Origin: Steroidobacteraceae bacterium
Lineage (GTDB): Bacteria; Pseudomonadota; Gammaproteobacteria; Steroidobacterales; Steroidobacteraceae
NCBI GenBank assembly: GCA_025451375.1
Contig: JANWKL010000016.1
Location: forward strand, 1-44,306
Direction: 5' to 3'
DNA: 44,306 bases
This document shows positions 1-10,900 of this stretch, one piece after another. Made by a program: the position numbers and the translations under genes. How positions within the stretch are numbered: position 1 is the stretch's first letter; each line of letters starts with the position of its first letter. Under the pieces are notes generated by a model. That model did no database searches, was not told where the DNA came from, and worked only from the letters and a program-made list of their open reading frames with translations.

Positions 1-118
1 TCAGGGTCTTGAAGCGCTTAAGGTCCGCCGGCAGATGCCACGGCATGGCGTTGCCGCGCCCGATCACGCCGTTGCGGGCCATCGCAACGATGAGCGAGAC
101 GGTCGGACGCGCGCTGAT
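1..118 (-). CDS. folA: Dihydrofolate reductase, N-terminal fragment cut by the window edge
   Basis: Reading leftwards from about position 100, the strand gives [20 protein letters not shown] followed by [12 protein letters not shown]. This is the classic DHFR start: strand A, the Met20 loop with NAMPWHLP, and DLKRFK. The enzyme reduces dihydrofolate to tetrahydrofolate with NADPH and recycles the folate oxidised by ThyA, which is encoded in the same run of genes. The frame is open past position 1, so the rest lies outside the window. The start is odd. Between the in-frame stop at 153-151 (inside kup) and the ATG at 82-80 there is no ATG, GTG or TTG, yet starting at 82 would cut off strand A (SLIVA). 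Possible starts are the rare codon ATC at 118-116 (two bases after the kup stop), a sequencing error, or a truncated protein. Family identity is firm; the start is not. Confidence 0.85.
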   Translation of the reverse strand, partial: MSARPTVSLIVAMARNGVIGRGNAMPWHLPADLKRFKTL

Positions 119-119
119 T

Positions 120-1979
120 CTAGATCTCCACCGCCGTGTTAAGGATCACGACGTCACGGAACGGCATGCGGAAAAATTCCGCGGCCTGGGTGCTGTACTG
201 CTGCATCCGCGCGAACAGCCGTCGCTGTACCCCGCGCAGGCCCGGCAGCGGACGCGCGCGCACCACGTGCCGCCCGACGAAGAACGAGCTGTCCTCGGTG
301 AATACGCGCAGACCACGCGCGCGGCACGCCTTGAGTGCCTCGGCGACGTCCGGCGTCTCCATGAAACCAAAACGGGCGGTGATGTAGTGCACGCCCGGCG
401 CGACCTCCTCGACCTTGAGCCGCCGTGCCGGATCCTGCCGCGGCGTGTCCGCGATCTCGACGTTGAGGATGATGACGCGCTGATGCACCACGGCGTTGTG
501 CTCGATGTTGCGGATCAGCGCTGACGGCACGAGGCTGGCATTGCTCGCCAGGAACACGCCGGTTCCCGGAACCCGATGCACCCCGGCAACGAGCTTGGTG
601 AGCTCGGCTCGCGGCACCGCGAGCTTGGCAAGCGCAGCGCGCAGCTCGATACGTCCGCCGCGCCAGGTCATGAAGACCAGGTACAGGGCTCCGGCGAGTG
701 TGAGCGGAATCCAGCCGCCTGCGGGCACCTTGGTCATGTTGCCGGCCACGAATGCAAGATCAGTGACGAGCATCAGGCCGAACAGGGCTGCGACCTGCCA
801 CTTCGGCCAGTTCCATTGTGTGGCCGCGACAAATGCGCCAAGGATCGTGGTCACGACCATGGTGCCGACCACGGCCGCGCCATAGGCCCCACCGAGGGCG
901 TCAGAGGAGCCAAAACCGACCACGAACAGGATCACGGCGGGAAACACCAGCCAGTTGACGATCGGCACGTAGATCTGACCCTGCTCAACCGCCGAGGTTT
1001 GCAGTACCCGCAGGCGCGGCAGGAGATCCAGCTGCACCGCCTGGCGCGCCATCGAGAAGGCGCCTGAAATAGTGGCCTGCGAGGCGATGACCGTGGCCAT
1101 GGTGGCGAGCACGACCAGCCACGGGAGCATGGGCGCCGGCACCAGGTGATACAGCAGATGCTCGGCAGGCTTGCCCATCTCCAGGAGCAACGCACCCTGA
1201 CCGAAGTAGTTGATGACCAGCGCGGGACCCACGAGGGCGAACCAGGCGATGCGCACTGGCGTCTTGCCGAAGTGCCCCATGTCCGCGTACAGCGCCTCCC
1301 CGCCGGTGATGGCGAGAAACGCGCCGCCGATGATGGCGAGCGCCACCGGCGGGCGATGAAAGAGCAGGCTGATTCCCATGTAGGGGTTCAGCGCCTGCAA
1401 CACCTCCGGATGGCGGATGATGGGAATCGCGCCCAGCGCCGCGATCAGCACAAACCACACGACCATGATGGGACCAAAGAGCTTCGCGACGCTTGCCGTG
1501 CCGCGACGCTGGTATGCAAACAGCACCAGGATGACAGCGATGGTGGCCGGAATGACGTAGCTCTTGAAGCCCGGATTGAGCACCTCGAGACCTTCGACGG
1601 CGCTCAAGACCGAAATCGCCGGCGTGATCAGTGCGTCACAGAAGAACGTGGCGGTGCCGGCGAGCGCCAGGCCCACGACAATCTTGGCCCAGGTGCTGCC
1701 GTGAATGAGGCGTCGCTGCGCGAGCGCAAACAGCGCCAGGATCCCGCCCTCGCCCTGGTTGTCGGCACGCATGATGATGGTCACGTACTTGAGCGTGACC
1801 GAAATCATCAGGCTCCAGAAGATCAGCGACAAAACGCCCAGCACGGCCGCGGGGCTGAACCCACCGGCGGCACTGAGCGATTGCTCCAGCGCGTACAACG
1901 GACTCGTGCCGATATCACCGTACACGATGCCGGTCGCGCCCACGACCGCCGGGAGGCTGAAACGGCGCGCGTTGTTCAC
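120..1979 (-). CDS. kup: Kup-family low-affinity potassium transporter
   Basis: About 619 residues, the usual length for Kup/HAK/KUP proton-coupled potassium symporters of the inner membrane. The N terminus carries the family signature [15 protein letters not shown] at about residues 13-27, then a series of about twelve hydrophobic segments and a soluble C-terminal domain of about 160 residues. I chose the GTG at 1979-1977, which overlaps the TGA of the SET gene as GTGA and gives [13 protein letters not shown], matching how Kup proteins begin. An ATG at 2036 is in frame but would add 19 unrelated residues inside the upstream gene. The purine-rich AAGAAAG just upstream can serve as ribosome-binding site. 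It lies between the SET gene and folA in the same transcriptional run. Confidence 0.93.
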   Translation of the reverse strand: MNNARRFSLPAVVGATGIVYGDIGTSPLYALEQSLSAAGGFSPAAVLGVLSLIFWSLMISVTLKYVTIIMRADNQGEGGILALFALAQRRLIHGSTWAKIVVGLALAGTATFFCDALITPAISVLSAVEGLEVLNPGFKSYVIPATIAVILVLFAYQRRGTASVAKLFGPIMVVWFVLIAALGAIPIIRHPEVLQALNPYMGISLLFHRPPVALAIIGGAFLAITGGEALYADMGHFGKTPVRIAWFALVGPALVINYFGQGALLLEMGKPAEHLLYHLVPAPMLPWLVVLATMATVIASQATISGAFSMARQAVQLDLLPRLRVLQTSAVEQGQIYVPIVNWLVFPAVILFVVGFGSSDALGGAYGAAVVGTMVVTTILGAFVAATQWNWPKWQVAALFGLMLVTDLAFVAGNMTKVPAGGWIPLTLAGALYLVFMTWRGGRIELRAALAKLAVPRAELTKLVAGVHRVPGTGVFLASNASLVPSALIRNIEHNAVVHQRVIILNVEIADTPRQDPARRLKVEEVAPGVHYITARFGFMETPDVAEALKACRARGLRVFTEDSSFFVGRHVVRARPLPGLRGVQRRLFARMQQYSTQAAEFFRMPFRDVVILNTAVEI

Positions 1980-2485
1980 TTTACTTTCTTGGACCGCGCT
2001 CGGCGCTTCGGTGGTGCCGCCGCCCACTCCGGCCACAGCATGCTGCCGCGGCAGCCGGCGAAACCGCAGCGGCAGGCGAACACCTCATCGACATCCGGCG
2101 GATCGTCATCTTCACGCTGGATCTGGTAGTCGTAGGTGAGTTCCTCGCCCGGTTTGATGGTGCGCAGTGCTTCAATGAACACGCGGCGGTCCTCGATCAC
2201 GGACTCGCAGTTTGGTTCGCAGGCGTGATTCACGAAGCGCGCATCGTTGCCATCAACGCCGGCGTCGATGACGGTGCGCCCGTCGACGATGAAGAGAAAG
2301 GTGTGATTGTCGTTCGCATCCTTGTCGTCGTAGCGACGATCCGCCTCGCGGTGCGACACGCGCTCGCCCAGATACTCAATGACACGCCTGCCCCTGGGAA
2401 TGCTTCGCAGGGCGAACACGCCCTTGCCGTGCAGTGGTGACTCGCGCACCTCGATGAGGGGCGAAGGTGCGGCGCGCTCTGCCAC
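1976..2485 (-). CDS. SET-domain protein-lysine methyltransferase
   Basis: 169 residues with a complete, minimal SET domain. Visible parts are the N-terminal GKGVFALRSIPRG (about 20-32), the cofactor and active-site motif NHACEPNC (about 86-93), the catalytic ELTYDYQ (about 115-121), and a post-SET cysteine cluster CRCGFAGCRG (about 137-146) that with the cysteine of NHACEPNC would bind zinc. These residues indicate an active S-adenosylmethionine-dependent lysine methyltransferase; the substrate is unknown. The start is GTG at 2485-2483, one base after the thyA stop, and the TGA overlaps the kup start. A short basic tail ([10 protein letters not shown]) ends the protein. SET proteins were first known from eukaryotes, but single-domain forms occur in many bacteria. 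Confidence 0.9.
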   Translation of the reverse strand: MAERAAPSPLIEVRESPLHGKGVFALRSIPRGRRVIEYLGERVSHREADRRYDDKDANDNHTFLFIVDGRTVIDAGVDGNDARFVNHACEPNCESVIEDRRVFIEALRTIKPGEELTYDYQIQREDDDPPDVDEVFACRCGFAGCRGSMLWPEWAAAPPKRRARSKKVK

Positions 2486-2486
2486 G

Positions 2487-3281
2487 CTACACCGCCACCG
2501 ACGCCTTGATGGGCGCGTGATGCTGGTAGTTCACGAACTCAAAATCCTCGTACTGGTAATCGAAAATACTCGCCGGGCGGCGCCGGATCACAAGCTGGGG
2601 TAGCGCGAATGGCGTGCGGGTCAGCTGCTCGTCCGCCTGCTCGAGGTGATTGAGGTACAGGTGACAGTCCCCGCCGGTCCAGATCAGCTCACCCGGCTGC
2701 AGGTCGCATTGCTGCGCGAACAGATGGGTAAGCAACGCGTAGCTTGCGATATTGAAAGGCACCCCCAGAAACACATCGGCGCTGCGCTGGTAGATCTGGC
2801 ACGACAGGCGGCCCGCGGCCACGTAAAACTGAAAAAACGCGTGGCACGGCATGAGATGCATCTGCGCCAACTCACCGACATTCCACGCGCTCACGATAAC
2901 GCGGCGCGAGTCGGGGTTGCTCTTGAGGGTCGCCACCGCCTGGGAGATCTGATCAATGGCGCGGCCATCCGCCGTGAGCCACGCTCGCCATTGCTTGCCG
3001 TACACCGGCCCGAGCTCGCCGCGCTCGTCCGCCCACTCGTCCCAGATGCTGACACCGTGCTCGCGCAGCCACGCCACGTTGGTCTCACCGCGCAGGAACC
3101 ACAAGAGTTCGTAGATCACTGAACGCAGGTGGATCTTCTTGGTGGTGACCAGGGGGAATCCGGCGGCGAGATCAAAGCGCATCTGGTGCGCAAACACCGA
3201 CAGCGTGCCGGTGCCGGTACGATCGGCCTTGCGCACGCCCGCGGTACGGATGTGCCGTACCAGATCGAGGTACTGGTTCAT
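2487..3281 (-). CDS. thyA: Thymidylate synthase
   Basis: 264 residues, the same length as E. coli ThyA, from [11 protein letters not shown] to the end APIKASVAV. It methylates dUMP to dTMP using methylene-tetrahydrofolate and yields dihydrofolate, which links it to folA further down the run. The catalytic cysteine is in [11 protein letters not shown] (about Cys146). The phosphate-binding arginine is in [19 protein letters not shown], and RTGTG near residue 21 is also typical. The ATG at 3281-3279 overlaps the lgt TGA as ATGA. The frame is open far upstream inside lgt, but homology supports only this start. Confidence 0.97.
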   Translation of the reverse strand: MNQYLDLVRHIRTAGVRKADRTGTGTLSVFAHQMRFDLAAGFPLVTTKKIHLRSVIYELLWFLRGETNVAWLREHGVSIWDEWADERGELGPVYGKQWRAWLTADGRAIDQISQAVATLKSNPDSRRVIVSAWNVGELAQMHLMPCHAFFQFYVAAGRLSCQIYQRSADVFLGVPFNIASYALLTHLFAQQCDLQPGELIWTGGDCHLYLNHLEQADEQLTRTPFALPQLVIRRRPASIFDYQYEDFEFVNYQHHAPIKASVAV

Positions 3282-4078
3282 CTCGCCGGGGTGAAGTTGC
3301 CTGACGGCGCGCGCGTTCGGTAGGCCCAGGCAAGGAAGGCTGCGCCGATGATGATCATGGGCACGGACAGCAACTGCCCTTCCGTAAGCCAGCCTCCCGC
3401 CAGGTAGCCGATGTGTTGATCGGGGACGCGGACGAACTCGACCAGGAAACGCGCGGTACCGTAGATGAGGAGAAACAGTCCCGACGGTGCAAGCCGCGGT
3501 CGCGGCCGTGATGTAAACCACCACATAACGGTAAAGAGCAGCAAGCCCTCCAGGCCGGCCTCGTAGAGCTGCGAGGGGTGGCGCACCTGGCCGTCGACCC
3601 GGAATCCCCACGGGACCGTCGTGACCTTGCCCCACAATTCGCTGTTGATGAAGTTGCCGATGCGCCCGAAAAAAAGGCCCGGTGCCACCAGCGGTGCCCC
3701 GAAGTCGCACACGTCGCCCGGCCGCCGACCGCGTCGCAGTGCAAACACACAGATCGCCGCGATCCCGCCGATGAAGCCGCCGTGGATCGCCATGCCGCCT
3801 TCCCAGATCTTCACCGGATACCAGGGATCGAGCGCCCAGAACTTCAGCCCGTAGAAGAGGACATAGCCGATGCGGCCACCCAGAATTCCGCCGACCATGC
3901 TGAAGAACACAAAATCATCGACGTCGTTCGGCTTCCACGTCGAATGGGGCTGCGCCGCCCGCCGGCGCGCCAGCCACCAGCCCGCGGCGAATCCGAACAG
4001 GTACATGATGCCGTACCAGTGGATCTTCACCGGGCCGAGCTCGAGTGCGATCGGATTGAAACCGGGATAGGTGAGCAT
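3278..4078 (-). CDS. lgt: Prolipoprotein diacylglyceryl transferase
   Basis: 266 residues, an inner-membrane enzyme that moves diacylglycerol from phosphatidylglycerol to the lipobox cysteine of prolipoproteins. It is the first step of lipoprotein maturation and would act on lipoproteins such as the one predicted at 29369. Visible family features are the start [20 protein letters not shown], the essential-histidine region [10 protein letters not shown], and the signature [13 protein letters not shown] with its arginine and asparagine. About seven hydrophobic segments are seen. The start is ATG at 4078-4076. Order lgt-thyA is conserved in many proteobacteria. The gene begins 8 bases after the rlmI stop. 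Confidence 0.96.
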   Translation of the reverse strand: MLTYPGFNPIALELGPVKIHWYGIMYLFGFAAGWWLARRRAAQPHSTWKPNDVDDFVFFSMVGGILGGRIGYVLFYGLKFWALDPWYPVKIWEGGMAIHGGFIGGIAAICVFALRRGRRPGDVCDFGAPLVAPGLFFGRIGNFINSELWGKVTTVPWGFRVDGQVRHPSQLYEAGLEGLLLFTVMWWFTSRPRPRLAPSGLFLLIYGTARFLVEFVRVPDQHIGYLAGGWLTEGQLLSVPMIIIGAAFLAWAYRTRAPSGNFTPAR

Positions 4079-4086
4079 GATCCGCG

Positions 4087-5325
4087 CTAGCTTAGCCGAC
4101 CGCGCGTCACGCGGCAGAAGTACGCCTTGAGATAGCGTGTTTCGGGAATGGCCGGATGCATCGGGTGGTCGGGTGACTGGCCGCCGGCTTCCAGCAGCTG
4201 CACAAACCTCCCGCTGTGCCGCGCGGCGGTCTGAATGGCGTTGACAAGCTCCTCAGCGCTCAGGTGGTACGAGCAGGAGCACGACACCAGGAGACCCTCA
4301 TCAGCAAGCACCTCGAGCGCCAGCTGGTTGAGCTTGCGGTAGGCCGCCTGCCCCTGCGGGATATCTTTCTTGCGCTTGATGAACGCCGGTGGATCCAGGA
4401 CCACGACGTCGAAGCGCCTGCCCTGGCTGGCCAATTCCTTGAGGGCATCGAAAGCATCCGCGCGCATCGGTTCTATGGTCACGCCGTTGCGCTGCGCGTT
4501 CGCCTGCGCGAAATCCAGTGCCGTCTGCGACGAGTCCACGCAGCAGGCGTGCGTGGCGCCCTGATGCAGCGCCGTAACCGCCCAGGCCCCCGCGTACGAG
4601 CAGACATCCAGCACCCGCGCACCGGGCGCGACATAACGCGCCAGGCGCGCGCGGTTGGCGCTCTGGTCATAGAACCAACCGGTCTTCTGCCCCTGCGCGA
4701 GCGGCGCGGCAAAGGACAGGGGGCCCTCTTCAACCGCAACCTCAGCCGGCACCTCGCCGAAGGCGACTTCGCCAAGCCGCGGCAGCTGCTCGAGGTCGCG
4801 GGACGAGGAATCGTTCTTCCAGTACAGGGCGCGCGGATTCACGACCTTGCGCACCGCACTTTCGACCTGACTCTTGAGCGCCTCCATCCCGGCGGTCGCG
4901 ATCTGACCCACGATCAGGTCGCCGTAGCGGTCGAGTACCAGGCCCGGCAGCTGGTCCGACTCACCAAATACCCAGCGGTAATACGGCACTGAACTCAATC
5001 GTTCACGCAGCGCGAGCGCGGCGCGCAGCCGCTTCTCGATGAGCGCCGCGTCCACCGGCTGCGCAATGTCGCGCGAGAGGATGCGGGCACAGATCAACGC
5101 ATGCGGATTGACGCAGACATAGCCTATGAACGCCTCGCGGTGCGAGCGCAGCTCCGCAATCGCCCCCGGCGCAAATGCGGTCAGTGGCGTGGCGTCGGTA
5201 TCGATCTCGTTGCTGAAGACCCACAGGTGACCGCTGCCGAGGCGGCGGTCTTCGCCACGCTTGAGAAGCAGCACGGGCGTGGCAGCAGCGTTGGGAGGTC
5301 CGGCGTTGTGGGCAGTGGCGTTCAC
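4087..5325 (-). CDS. rlmI: 23S rRNA (cytosine-5) methyltransferase, RlmI family
   Basis: 412 residues. An N-terminal PUA-like domain (LLLKRGEDRRLGSGHLWVFS, about 18-37) is followed by the EEHEH-type middle domain and a class I methyltransferase domain with the SAM-binding motif VLDVCSYAGAWAVTAL and the catalytic VVVLDPPAFIKRKKDI. The family methylates C1962 of 23S rRNA in E. coli. A conserved cysteine block CSCSYHLS lies near the end. I place the start at GTG 5325-5323 because the longer frame, from 5418, would run into the divergent gene at 5384 and add an unrelated leader. This gene heads the minus-strand run rlmI-lgt-thyA-SET-kup-folA. Confidence 0.9.
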   Translation of the reverse strand: MNATAHNAGPPNAAATPVLLLKRGEDRRLGSGHLWVFSNEIDTDATPLTAFAPGAIAELRSHREAFIGYVCVNPHALICARILSRDIAQPVDAALIEKRLRAALALRERLSSVPYYRWVFGESDQLPGLVLDRYGDLIVGQIATAGMEALKSQVESAVRKVVNPRALYWKNDSSSRDLEQLPRLGEVAFGEVPAEVAVEEGPLSFAAPLAQGQKTGWFYDQSANRARLARYVAPGARVLDVCSYAGAWAVTALHQGATHACCVDSSQTALDFAQANAQRNGVTIEPMRADAFDALKELASQGRRFDVVVLDPPAFIKRKKDIPQGQAAYRKLNQLALEVLADEGLLVSCSCSYHLSAEELVNAIQTAARHSGRFVQLLEAGGQSPDHPMHPAIPETRYLKAYFCRVTRGRLS

Positions 5326-5383
5326 GTGAATCCGCTGTAAACGCGGGGGCGGAAGTATACTGAAATTCGGCAGCAGTGCCCGT
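5326..5383. promoter_or_regulatory. Divergent intergenic region with symmetric -10-like AGTATACT
   Basis: The 58 bases between rlmI (minus) and the DUF255 gene (plus) must hold the promoters for both. The palindrome AGTATACT at 5354-5361 offers a TATACT -10 box on each strand (5356-5361 for plus, 5359-5354 for minus). I could not find a good -35 box at 16-18 bp for either direction, so this is only a candidate. Confidence 0.35.
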
Positions 5384-7483
5384 ATGAGCCAAACTACACA
5401 CCTCCACAGCGACGGCACGCCTCAGTACACGAACCATCTCATTACCGAGACGAGTCCGTACCTGCTGCAGCACGCGCACAATCCGGTCGAATGGTACCCG
5501 TGGGGCAACCAGGCACTCGAACGGGCACGCGCTGAAAACAAGCCAATCCATCTGAGCGTCGGGTACCGCGCGTGCCACTGGTGCCACGTCCTTTCTGATG
5601 AGAGCTTCGAAGACGAAGCCACCGCGCGCCTCCTCAACGAGCACTTCATCAACATCAAAGTTGACCGCGAGGAGCGTCCTGACATAGATCGCATCTACCA
5701 GATCGCGCAGCAGATGCTCACCCAGCGCGGCGGCGGCTGGCCGCTCACCATGTTCCTGACCCACGACGACCAGCGGCCGTTTTTTGGCGGGACTTACTTT
5801 CCTCCCGAGCCGCGTCATGGTTTGCCCGCGTTCAAGGACGTGCTGCTGCGTGTCGCCGAGTACTACCGCGACCATGCCGCGGATCTGCGCCAGCAAAACG
5901 ATGCCCTGATGGCGGCCTTCGATGACATCAATCCGCCGCCCGCCACATCCGACACCCAGCTCACCGACGCGCCGCTCAAGGCGTGTCGCGCGCAGCTCGC
6001 CCGCAGCTTCGACAAGCACAACGGCGGTCTCGGCGGCGCCCCGAAATTTCCACATCCGCTCACGATCGAACGCCTGCTGCGCGACTGGCGCGCGAGCGAT
6101 GCCGCTGCCGAACCGGACCTGCAGGCGCTGTACATGGCCGGTCTTACGCTGCGGCGCATGGCCGAAGGCGGCATCAACGACCAGCTCGGCGGCGGCTTCT
6201 GCCGCTACTCGGTCGACGAGTACTGGATGATTCCGCACTTCGAAAAAATGCTGTATGACAACGGCGCGCTGCTGGCAACCTACGCGCAGGCTGCGCTCGC
6301 CAGCGGCGATGCTTTCTACGCCGATGTGGCCCTGGCGACGGCGGTTTGGGCCGAACAGGAGATGCAGTCCCCTCAGGGCGGCTACTACTCGAGCCTGGAT
6401 GCCGACTCGGAAGGACACGAAGGCAAGTTCTATGTGTGGAGCCGGGAGGAGATTGCTGCCGCGCTGACCACCGAAGAATTCTCCGTGTTTGCGCCGTACT
6501 ACGGCATCGACCAGCCCGCCAACTTCGAGGGCAGCTGGCACCTGCGGGTCTGCGCCACGCGCGATGCAGTCGGCAAAGCGGCAGGCCGCACTACCGACGA
6601 GGTCGCCGCGCTGCTGAAGTCCGCGAGCGTCAAGCTCCTCGCCATTCGTGCGCAGCGCGTACGTCCGGCGCGCGATGAGAAGATCCTGACATCCTGGAAT
6701 GCACTCATGATCCGCGGCATGGCGATCGCCGCGCGCGCGCTCGGACGCGAGGCGCTCGCGCATTCGGCCAGCCGCGCGCTCGATTTCATCCGCCGCGAGC
6801 TATGGCGCGATGGCCGCCTGCTGGCCACCTCCACCGACGGTCGCGCGCATCTGAATGCGTACCTCGACGACTACGTGTGCCTTGCTGACGCGGTGCTCGA
6901 ACTGCAGCAGGTGCGTTTCCGCAGCGACGAGCTGGCATTCGCCCGGGAGCTCCTGGAAGTGGTGCTGCAGCACTTCCAGGACGGCAGCGCCGGCGGCTTC
7001 TATTTCACCTCCGATGACCACGAGACCCTGATCCAGCGTCCAAAGTCCTTCAGCGATGACGCCACGCCAGCCGGCAACGGGATCGCCGCACTGGTGCTGC
7101 AACGCATGGGTCACCTTCTCGGCGAGCCGCGCTACCTCGCGGCGGCAGAGGCGACGCTGCGCGCGGGCTGGCCCGCGCTGACACGCCACCCACAGGCGCA
7201 CATGAGCCTGCTCGCCGCGCTCGAGGAGCTCTTGTCGGCTGGCGAAGTGGTCATCATCCGTGGCGCGCAGGACGACATCGACTCCTGGAGCCGCGCGCTT
7301 GCCAAGGTGTTCGCGCCGCGGCGGCTGGTGCTGGCGATTCCCGCCGCCGCAACCGGGCTGCCGCCGGCACTGGCGGACAAGGCGCCCCGCGGCGGCCCCA
7401 CCGCCTACGTATGCCGCGGCAGCGTCTGCAGCGAGCCGCTGCAGTCCCTGAACACCCTGCTCGGTGAGCTGGCTCGGCCGTGA
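5384..7483 (+). CDS. DUF255 thioredoxin-like protein (YyaL/SPATA20 family)
   Basis: 699 residues, normal for this family. The N-terminal DUF255 thioredoxin-like domain (about 10-175) carries the family signature around CHWCHV (about 64-69), followed by [15 protein letters not shown] and [20 protein letters not shown]. The remainder is an alpha/alpha-barrel like that of N-acylglucosamine epimerases and glycosidases (for example [26 protein letters not shown]). The human relative is spermatogenesis-associated protein 20. The biochemical role is not established for the family; a CxxC-type redox function is often supposed. Likely cytoplasmic, as no signal peptide is seen. It stands alone on the plus strand, facing the GFA-type gene with a 33-base spacer and no clear terminator. 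Confidence 0.93.
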   Translation: MSQTTHLHSDGTPQYTNHLITETSPYLLQHAHNPVEWYPWGNQALERARAENKPIHLSVGYRACHWCHVLSDESFEDEATARLLNEHFINIKVDREERPDIDRIYQIAQQMLTQRGGGWPLTMFLTHDDQRPFFGGTYFPPEPRHGLPAFKDVLLRVAEYYRDHAADLRQQNDALMAAFDDINPPPATSDTQLTDAPLKACRAQLARSFDKHNGGLGGAPKFPHPLTIERLLRDWRASDAAAEPDLQALYMAGLTLRRMAEGGINDQLGGGFCRYSVDEYWMIPHFEKMLYDNGALLATYAQAALASGDAFYADVALATAVWAEQEMQSPQGGYYSSLDADSEGHEGKFYVWSREEIAAALTTEEFSVFAPYYGIDQPANFEGSWHLRVCATRDAVGKAAGRTTDEVAALLKSASVKLLAIRAQRVRPARDEKILTSWNALMIRGMAIAARALGREALAHSASRALDFIRRELWRDGRLLATSTDGRAHLNAYLDDYVCLADAVLELQQVRFRSDELAFARELLEVVLQHFQDGSAGGFYFTSDDHETLIQRPKSFSDDATPAGNGIAALVLQRMGHLLGEPRYLAAAEATLRAGWPALTRHPQAHMSLLAALEELLSAGEVVIIRGAQDDIDSWSRALAKVFAPRRLVLAIPAAATGLPPALADKAPRGGPTAYVCRGSVCSEPLQSLNTLLGELARP

Positions 7484-7516
7484 TGTAAGGAACTCGCAAT
7501 GCAGCTCGCGCCGCCG

Positions 7517-7942
7517 CTACTCAGCCAGGACTTCGCCCGAGCCGCCGAAGTCTTTCGGGAAGTCCTTCAACTTCGGCAAGCCGTCCCGCATGCGCAGCAC
7601 GGTCTCCTGGTAGTTCACGTGCACCGCAGGTTTGAAGACGGCGCGTGGTAGCAGCGCCGCCGGGACGTCCGTGAGCTTCAGCGGCGGGTGGTCGGACATC
7701 ACATGTCCCCCGCACACCTTGCAGGCCTTGCGGTAGCTGACCGGGGTCTTGTTGTAGGTGCCGATCTTGTCCGCGCCCTTGGTGACCTTGACAGCATCGG
7801 GCTGCCACAGCGTGAACGCGTTGACCGGGCCTGCCGACCAGTGGCGGCACGATTCACAGTGGCAGTAGCCCATTACCGCGGGCTCCCCGGTGACGGTGAT
7901 TTCCACAGCACCACAAAAACAGTGCGCCTTGTATTCGGCCAT
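7517..7942 (-). CDS. GFA/CENP-V zinc-binding domain protein
   Basis: 141 residues. The zinc-ligand pattern of the glutathione-dependent formaldehyde-activating (GFA) family is complete: HCFCGAVEI (about 7-15), YCHCESCRHWS (about 28-38) and CKVCGGHV (about 75-82). The family name comes from an enzyme joining formaldehyde and glutathione, but most members have no proven activity, so I call only the fold. It starts 27 bases after the putA stop on the same strand, so it is probably in the aminotransferase-putA transcript. Confidence 0.88.
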   Translation of the reverse strand: MAEYKAHCFCGAVEITVTGEPAVMGYCHCESCRHWSAGPVNAFTLWQPDAVKVTKGADKIGTYNKTPVSYRKACKVCGGHVMSDHPPLKLTDVPAALLPRAVFKPAVHVNYQETVLRMRDGLPKLKDFPKDFGGSGEVLAE

Positions 7943-7969
7943 GAGTTTTCCTCCGGCAGCAGTGACTTT

Positions 7970-10900
7970 TCAGGAGAGCAATTCGACATTACCGCCGATG
8001 GCAGCGGTATTGATGGTGAGGGTACGCTCGTTCGCGAAGCGCGGCAGGTAGTGTGGGCCGCCCGCCTTGGGTCCGGTGCCCGACAGCCCCTGTCCGCCGA
8101 AGGGCTGCACACCGACCACCGCACCGATCATGTTGCGGTTGACGTAGGTGTTACCCGCCGGCAGGGAACGGAACACGTGCTCGGCCACGCTCTCGAGGCG
8201 GCTGTGGACGCCCAGTGTGAGCCCGAAGCCGGTGCTGCGGATCGCGGCCAGCACCCGTGGCAGATCCCCGCTGCGATAGCGCGCCACGTGCAGGATCGGA
8301 CCGAACTCCTCGCTCTTGAGCTGATCGAGACTGCGCAGCTCGAACAGCTGCGGCGGAAAATAATGCCCGGCCGCGGTGAGACCGGGATTCACCTCGCAGG
8401 CGTAGAGCAGCTTCGCTTCGCGACTCATGCGCGCGGCATGCTGGGCGAGTCGCGCGCGCGCAGCCTCGGTGATGACCGGGCCCACATCCGTCGCCGGGTC
8501 CCCGGGCGCGCCAATAGTGAGGCAACGCATGGCACCGATGAGCATCGCGATCACCCGGTCGGCGACCTCATCCTGCAGGTACAACACCCGCAGCGCCGAA
8601 CAGCGCTGTCCGGCGCTGGTGAACGCGGAGGTGATGACGTCGTCCACCACCTGCTCGGGCAGTGCGGTGGCATCCACTACCATGGCGTTCACACCGCCGG
8701 TCTCGGCAATCAGCGGCACGATCGCGCCGGGGCGGTTCGCGAGCGTGCGATTGATGGTGGCCGCGGTTGCCGTCGAACCGGTGAACGCCACACCGGCAAG
8801 CGCCGGGTGGGTGAGCGCGACCTCGCCGAATGCCGGGCCGTCGGCGGGGGTGAGTTGCAGCACGGCGGGGGGCACGCCCGCTTCGTGGAGGAGCAAGGTC
8901 ATCGCGTGGGCGATGAGCGGGGTCGCCGGCGCGGGTTTTGCGACCACCGCGTTGCCGGCAGCCAGCGCCGCGGTGATCTGCCCGCTGAAAATCGCGAGCG
9001 GAAAGTTCCAGGGGCTGATGCACACGAACACGCCGCGCCCGTGCAGGGACAGCGTATTGCGCTCCCCGGTCGGCCCGGGCATCGCCTGCGGCGCGGCGAA
9101 AAGCTCGCGGGCGTGCGCCGCATAGTAACGGCAAAAATCGACCGCCTCGCGCAATTCCGCTACGGCGTCGGGAAGCGTCTTGCCCGCTTCGCGCACCAGC
9201 AGACTCAGGAACTGGCCACGCCGCTCCTCCAGGAGCCGCGCCGCCCGCTCGAGGCAGGCGGCGCGCTCGGCGGCCGGTGTCGCGTCCCATTGTGGCTGCG
9301 CGGCGGCCGCCGCTTCCATGGCGGCGCGGATTTCCGCAGCGCTTGCGTCGCGCGTAAGCCCGACGACTTCGCGCGTGTTGGCTGGCGAGGTTACCGGCAC
9401 GTTCGCATCCGCAGCCAGCCGGCCGCTCAAGATCGGCCCGCCGGCGCAGCGCGAGCTGGCGTGCAAGCGCAGTTCTTCCCCGAGTGCCGCGAGCGTCACC
9501 GGATCACCGAAATCCTCACCCGCTGAGTTGCTGCGTTCGGGAGCATAGAGGGCGCCCGGCTCGCGGATGCGCGCACCCGGCGCCGCCTGCTCTTCTTTCA
9601 CGGAAGTGATGGGATCGCGCACGACCTGCTCCACTGGGATTTGGCGGTTGAGAAACTGATGAACGAAGGAACTGTTGGCGCCGTTTTCCAGCAGCCGCCG
9701 CACCAGATACGGCAGCAGATCCTCGTGCGTGCCCACCGGCGCGTAGGCGCGGATAGACGGGAACGTCGGCAGCTCTGCGCTGGCCGCCTCGTAGAGGGCG
9801 TCCCCCATGCCGTGCAGGCGCTGAAATTCGTAAGCAGCGCCGGCCGGCGCAAGCCCGAGGACGGCTGCGACGGTGTAGGCGTTGTGGGTGGCGAACTGCG
9901 GATAGATCACATCGCGAGCCGCGAACAAGAGCTGGACGCACTGCAGATAACTGACGTCGGTCGCGGCCTTGGTGGTGTAAACGGGAAAGCTCGCGAGCCC
10001 ACGCTCCTGCGCGCGTTTGATCTCGCTGTCCCAGTAGGCACCCTTAACCAGCCGCACCGACATGCGCCGTCCGGTCTCACGGGCAAGCTGCGCGATCCAC
10101 TCCAGCACCATGGGAGCGCGGCGGCCGTAGGCCTGCACTGCAAGCCCAAGGCCGTCCCAGCTGCGCGTACGCGAGTCGCGCGCCAGCGTCTCGATGAGAT
10201 CGAGCGACAGATCCAGGCGGTCCGCCTCTTCCGCGTCGATGGTAAAGCCGATCCCGGCGCGGGCGGCGCCGCGCGCGAGTCCGAGCATGCGCGGGCCCAG
10301 CTGCGCCGAAACGTGCGCGCTCTGCAACAGCGTATAGCGCGGCTCGAGCGCCGAGAGTTTCACCGAGATTCCCGAGCGGGTGTGGGTGGCGCCGGCCGGC
10401 TGCGCCGCGAGGGCCTCGATCGCGTGCGCGTAGGCATCCAGGTAGCGCTGCGCATCAGCTTCAGTGCGCGCGCCCTCGCCGAGCACATCGAACGAGCACA
10501 ACGCGAGCGCCGGGTCTGACTTGCCGCGCGCCAGGGCCGAGGTGATGGTGTCACCGACAATGAAGGCGTCGCCGAGCAGATGCATCGACTGGCGCAGCGC
10601 CGCGCGCACGATGGGGGCGATCAGGGGCTTGGTAATGCTCGCAGCAGAGAAGTCCCCGGATAGCTCCGCCGATACGTCCGGCAGCATGCGTCCCGCCACG
10701 CCCAGCAGTGCGAACCCGGTGCGCAGCAGCAGGTCCGTGTTACCCGGCACGCCGGCGGCGCGCACGGTCGCGAGGCGCTCGGCGATCAGCTGATCGGCGC
10801 GCTTCGGATCAGGAGTACGCAGCAGCGCTTCGGCGAGACTCATCAGGGCCTTGCCCTGGGCGCTGTCGAGCGGGAACTGCTCGAGCATGGTGTCCACCAG

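Noticed and set aside
1-3. TCA at the left edge could be a minus-strand TGA stop of a very short gene
   Set aside because: It is out of frame with the dihydrofolate reductase reading, which passes through position 1 with one base of a partial codon.
5003-6763. Long minus-strand open frame over the DUF255 gene
   Set aside because: It is antisense to a clear conserved protein and its translation resembles nothing; a typical high-GC shadow.
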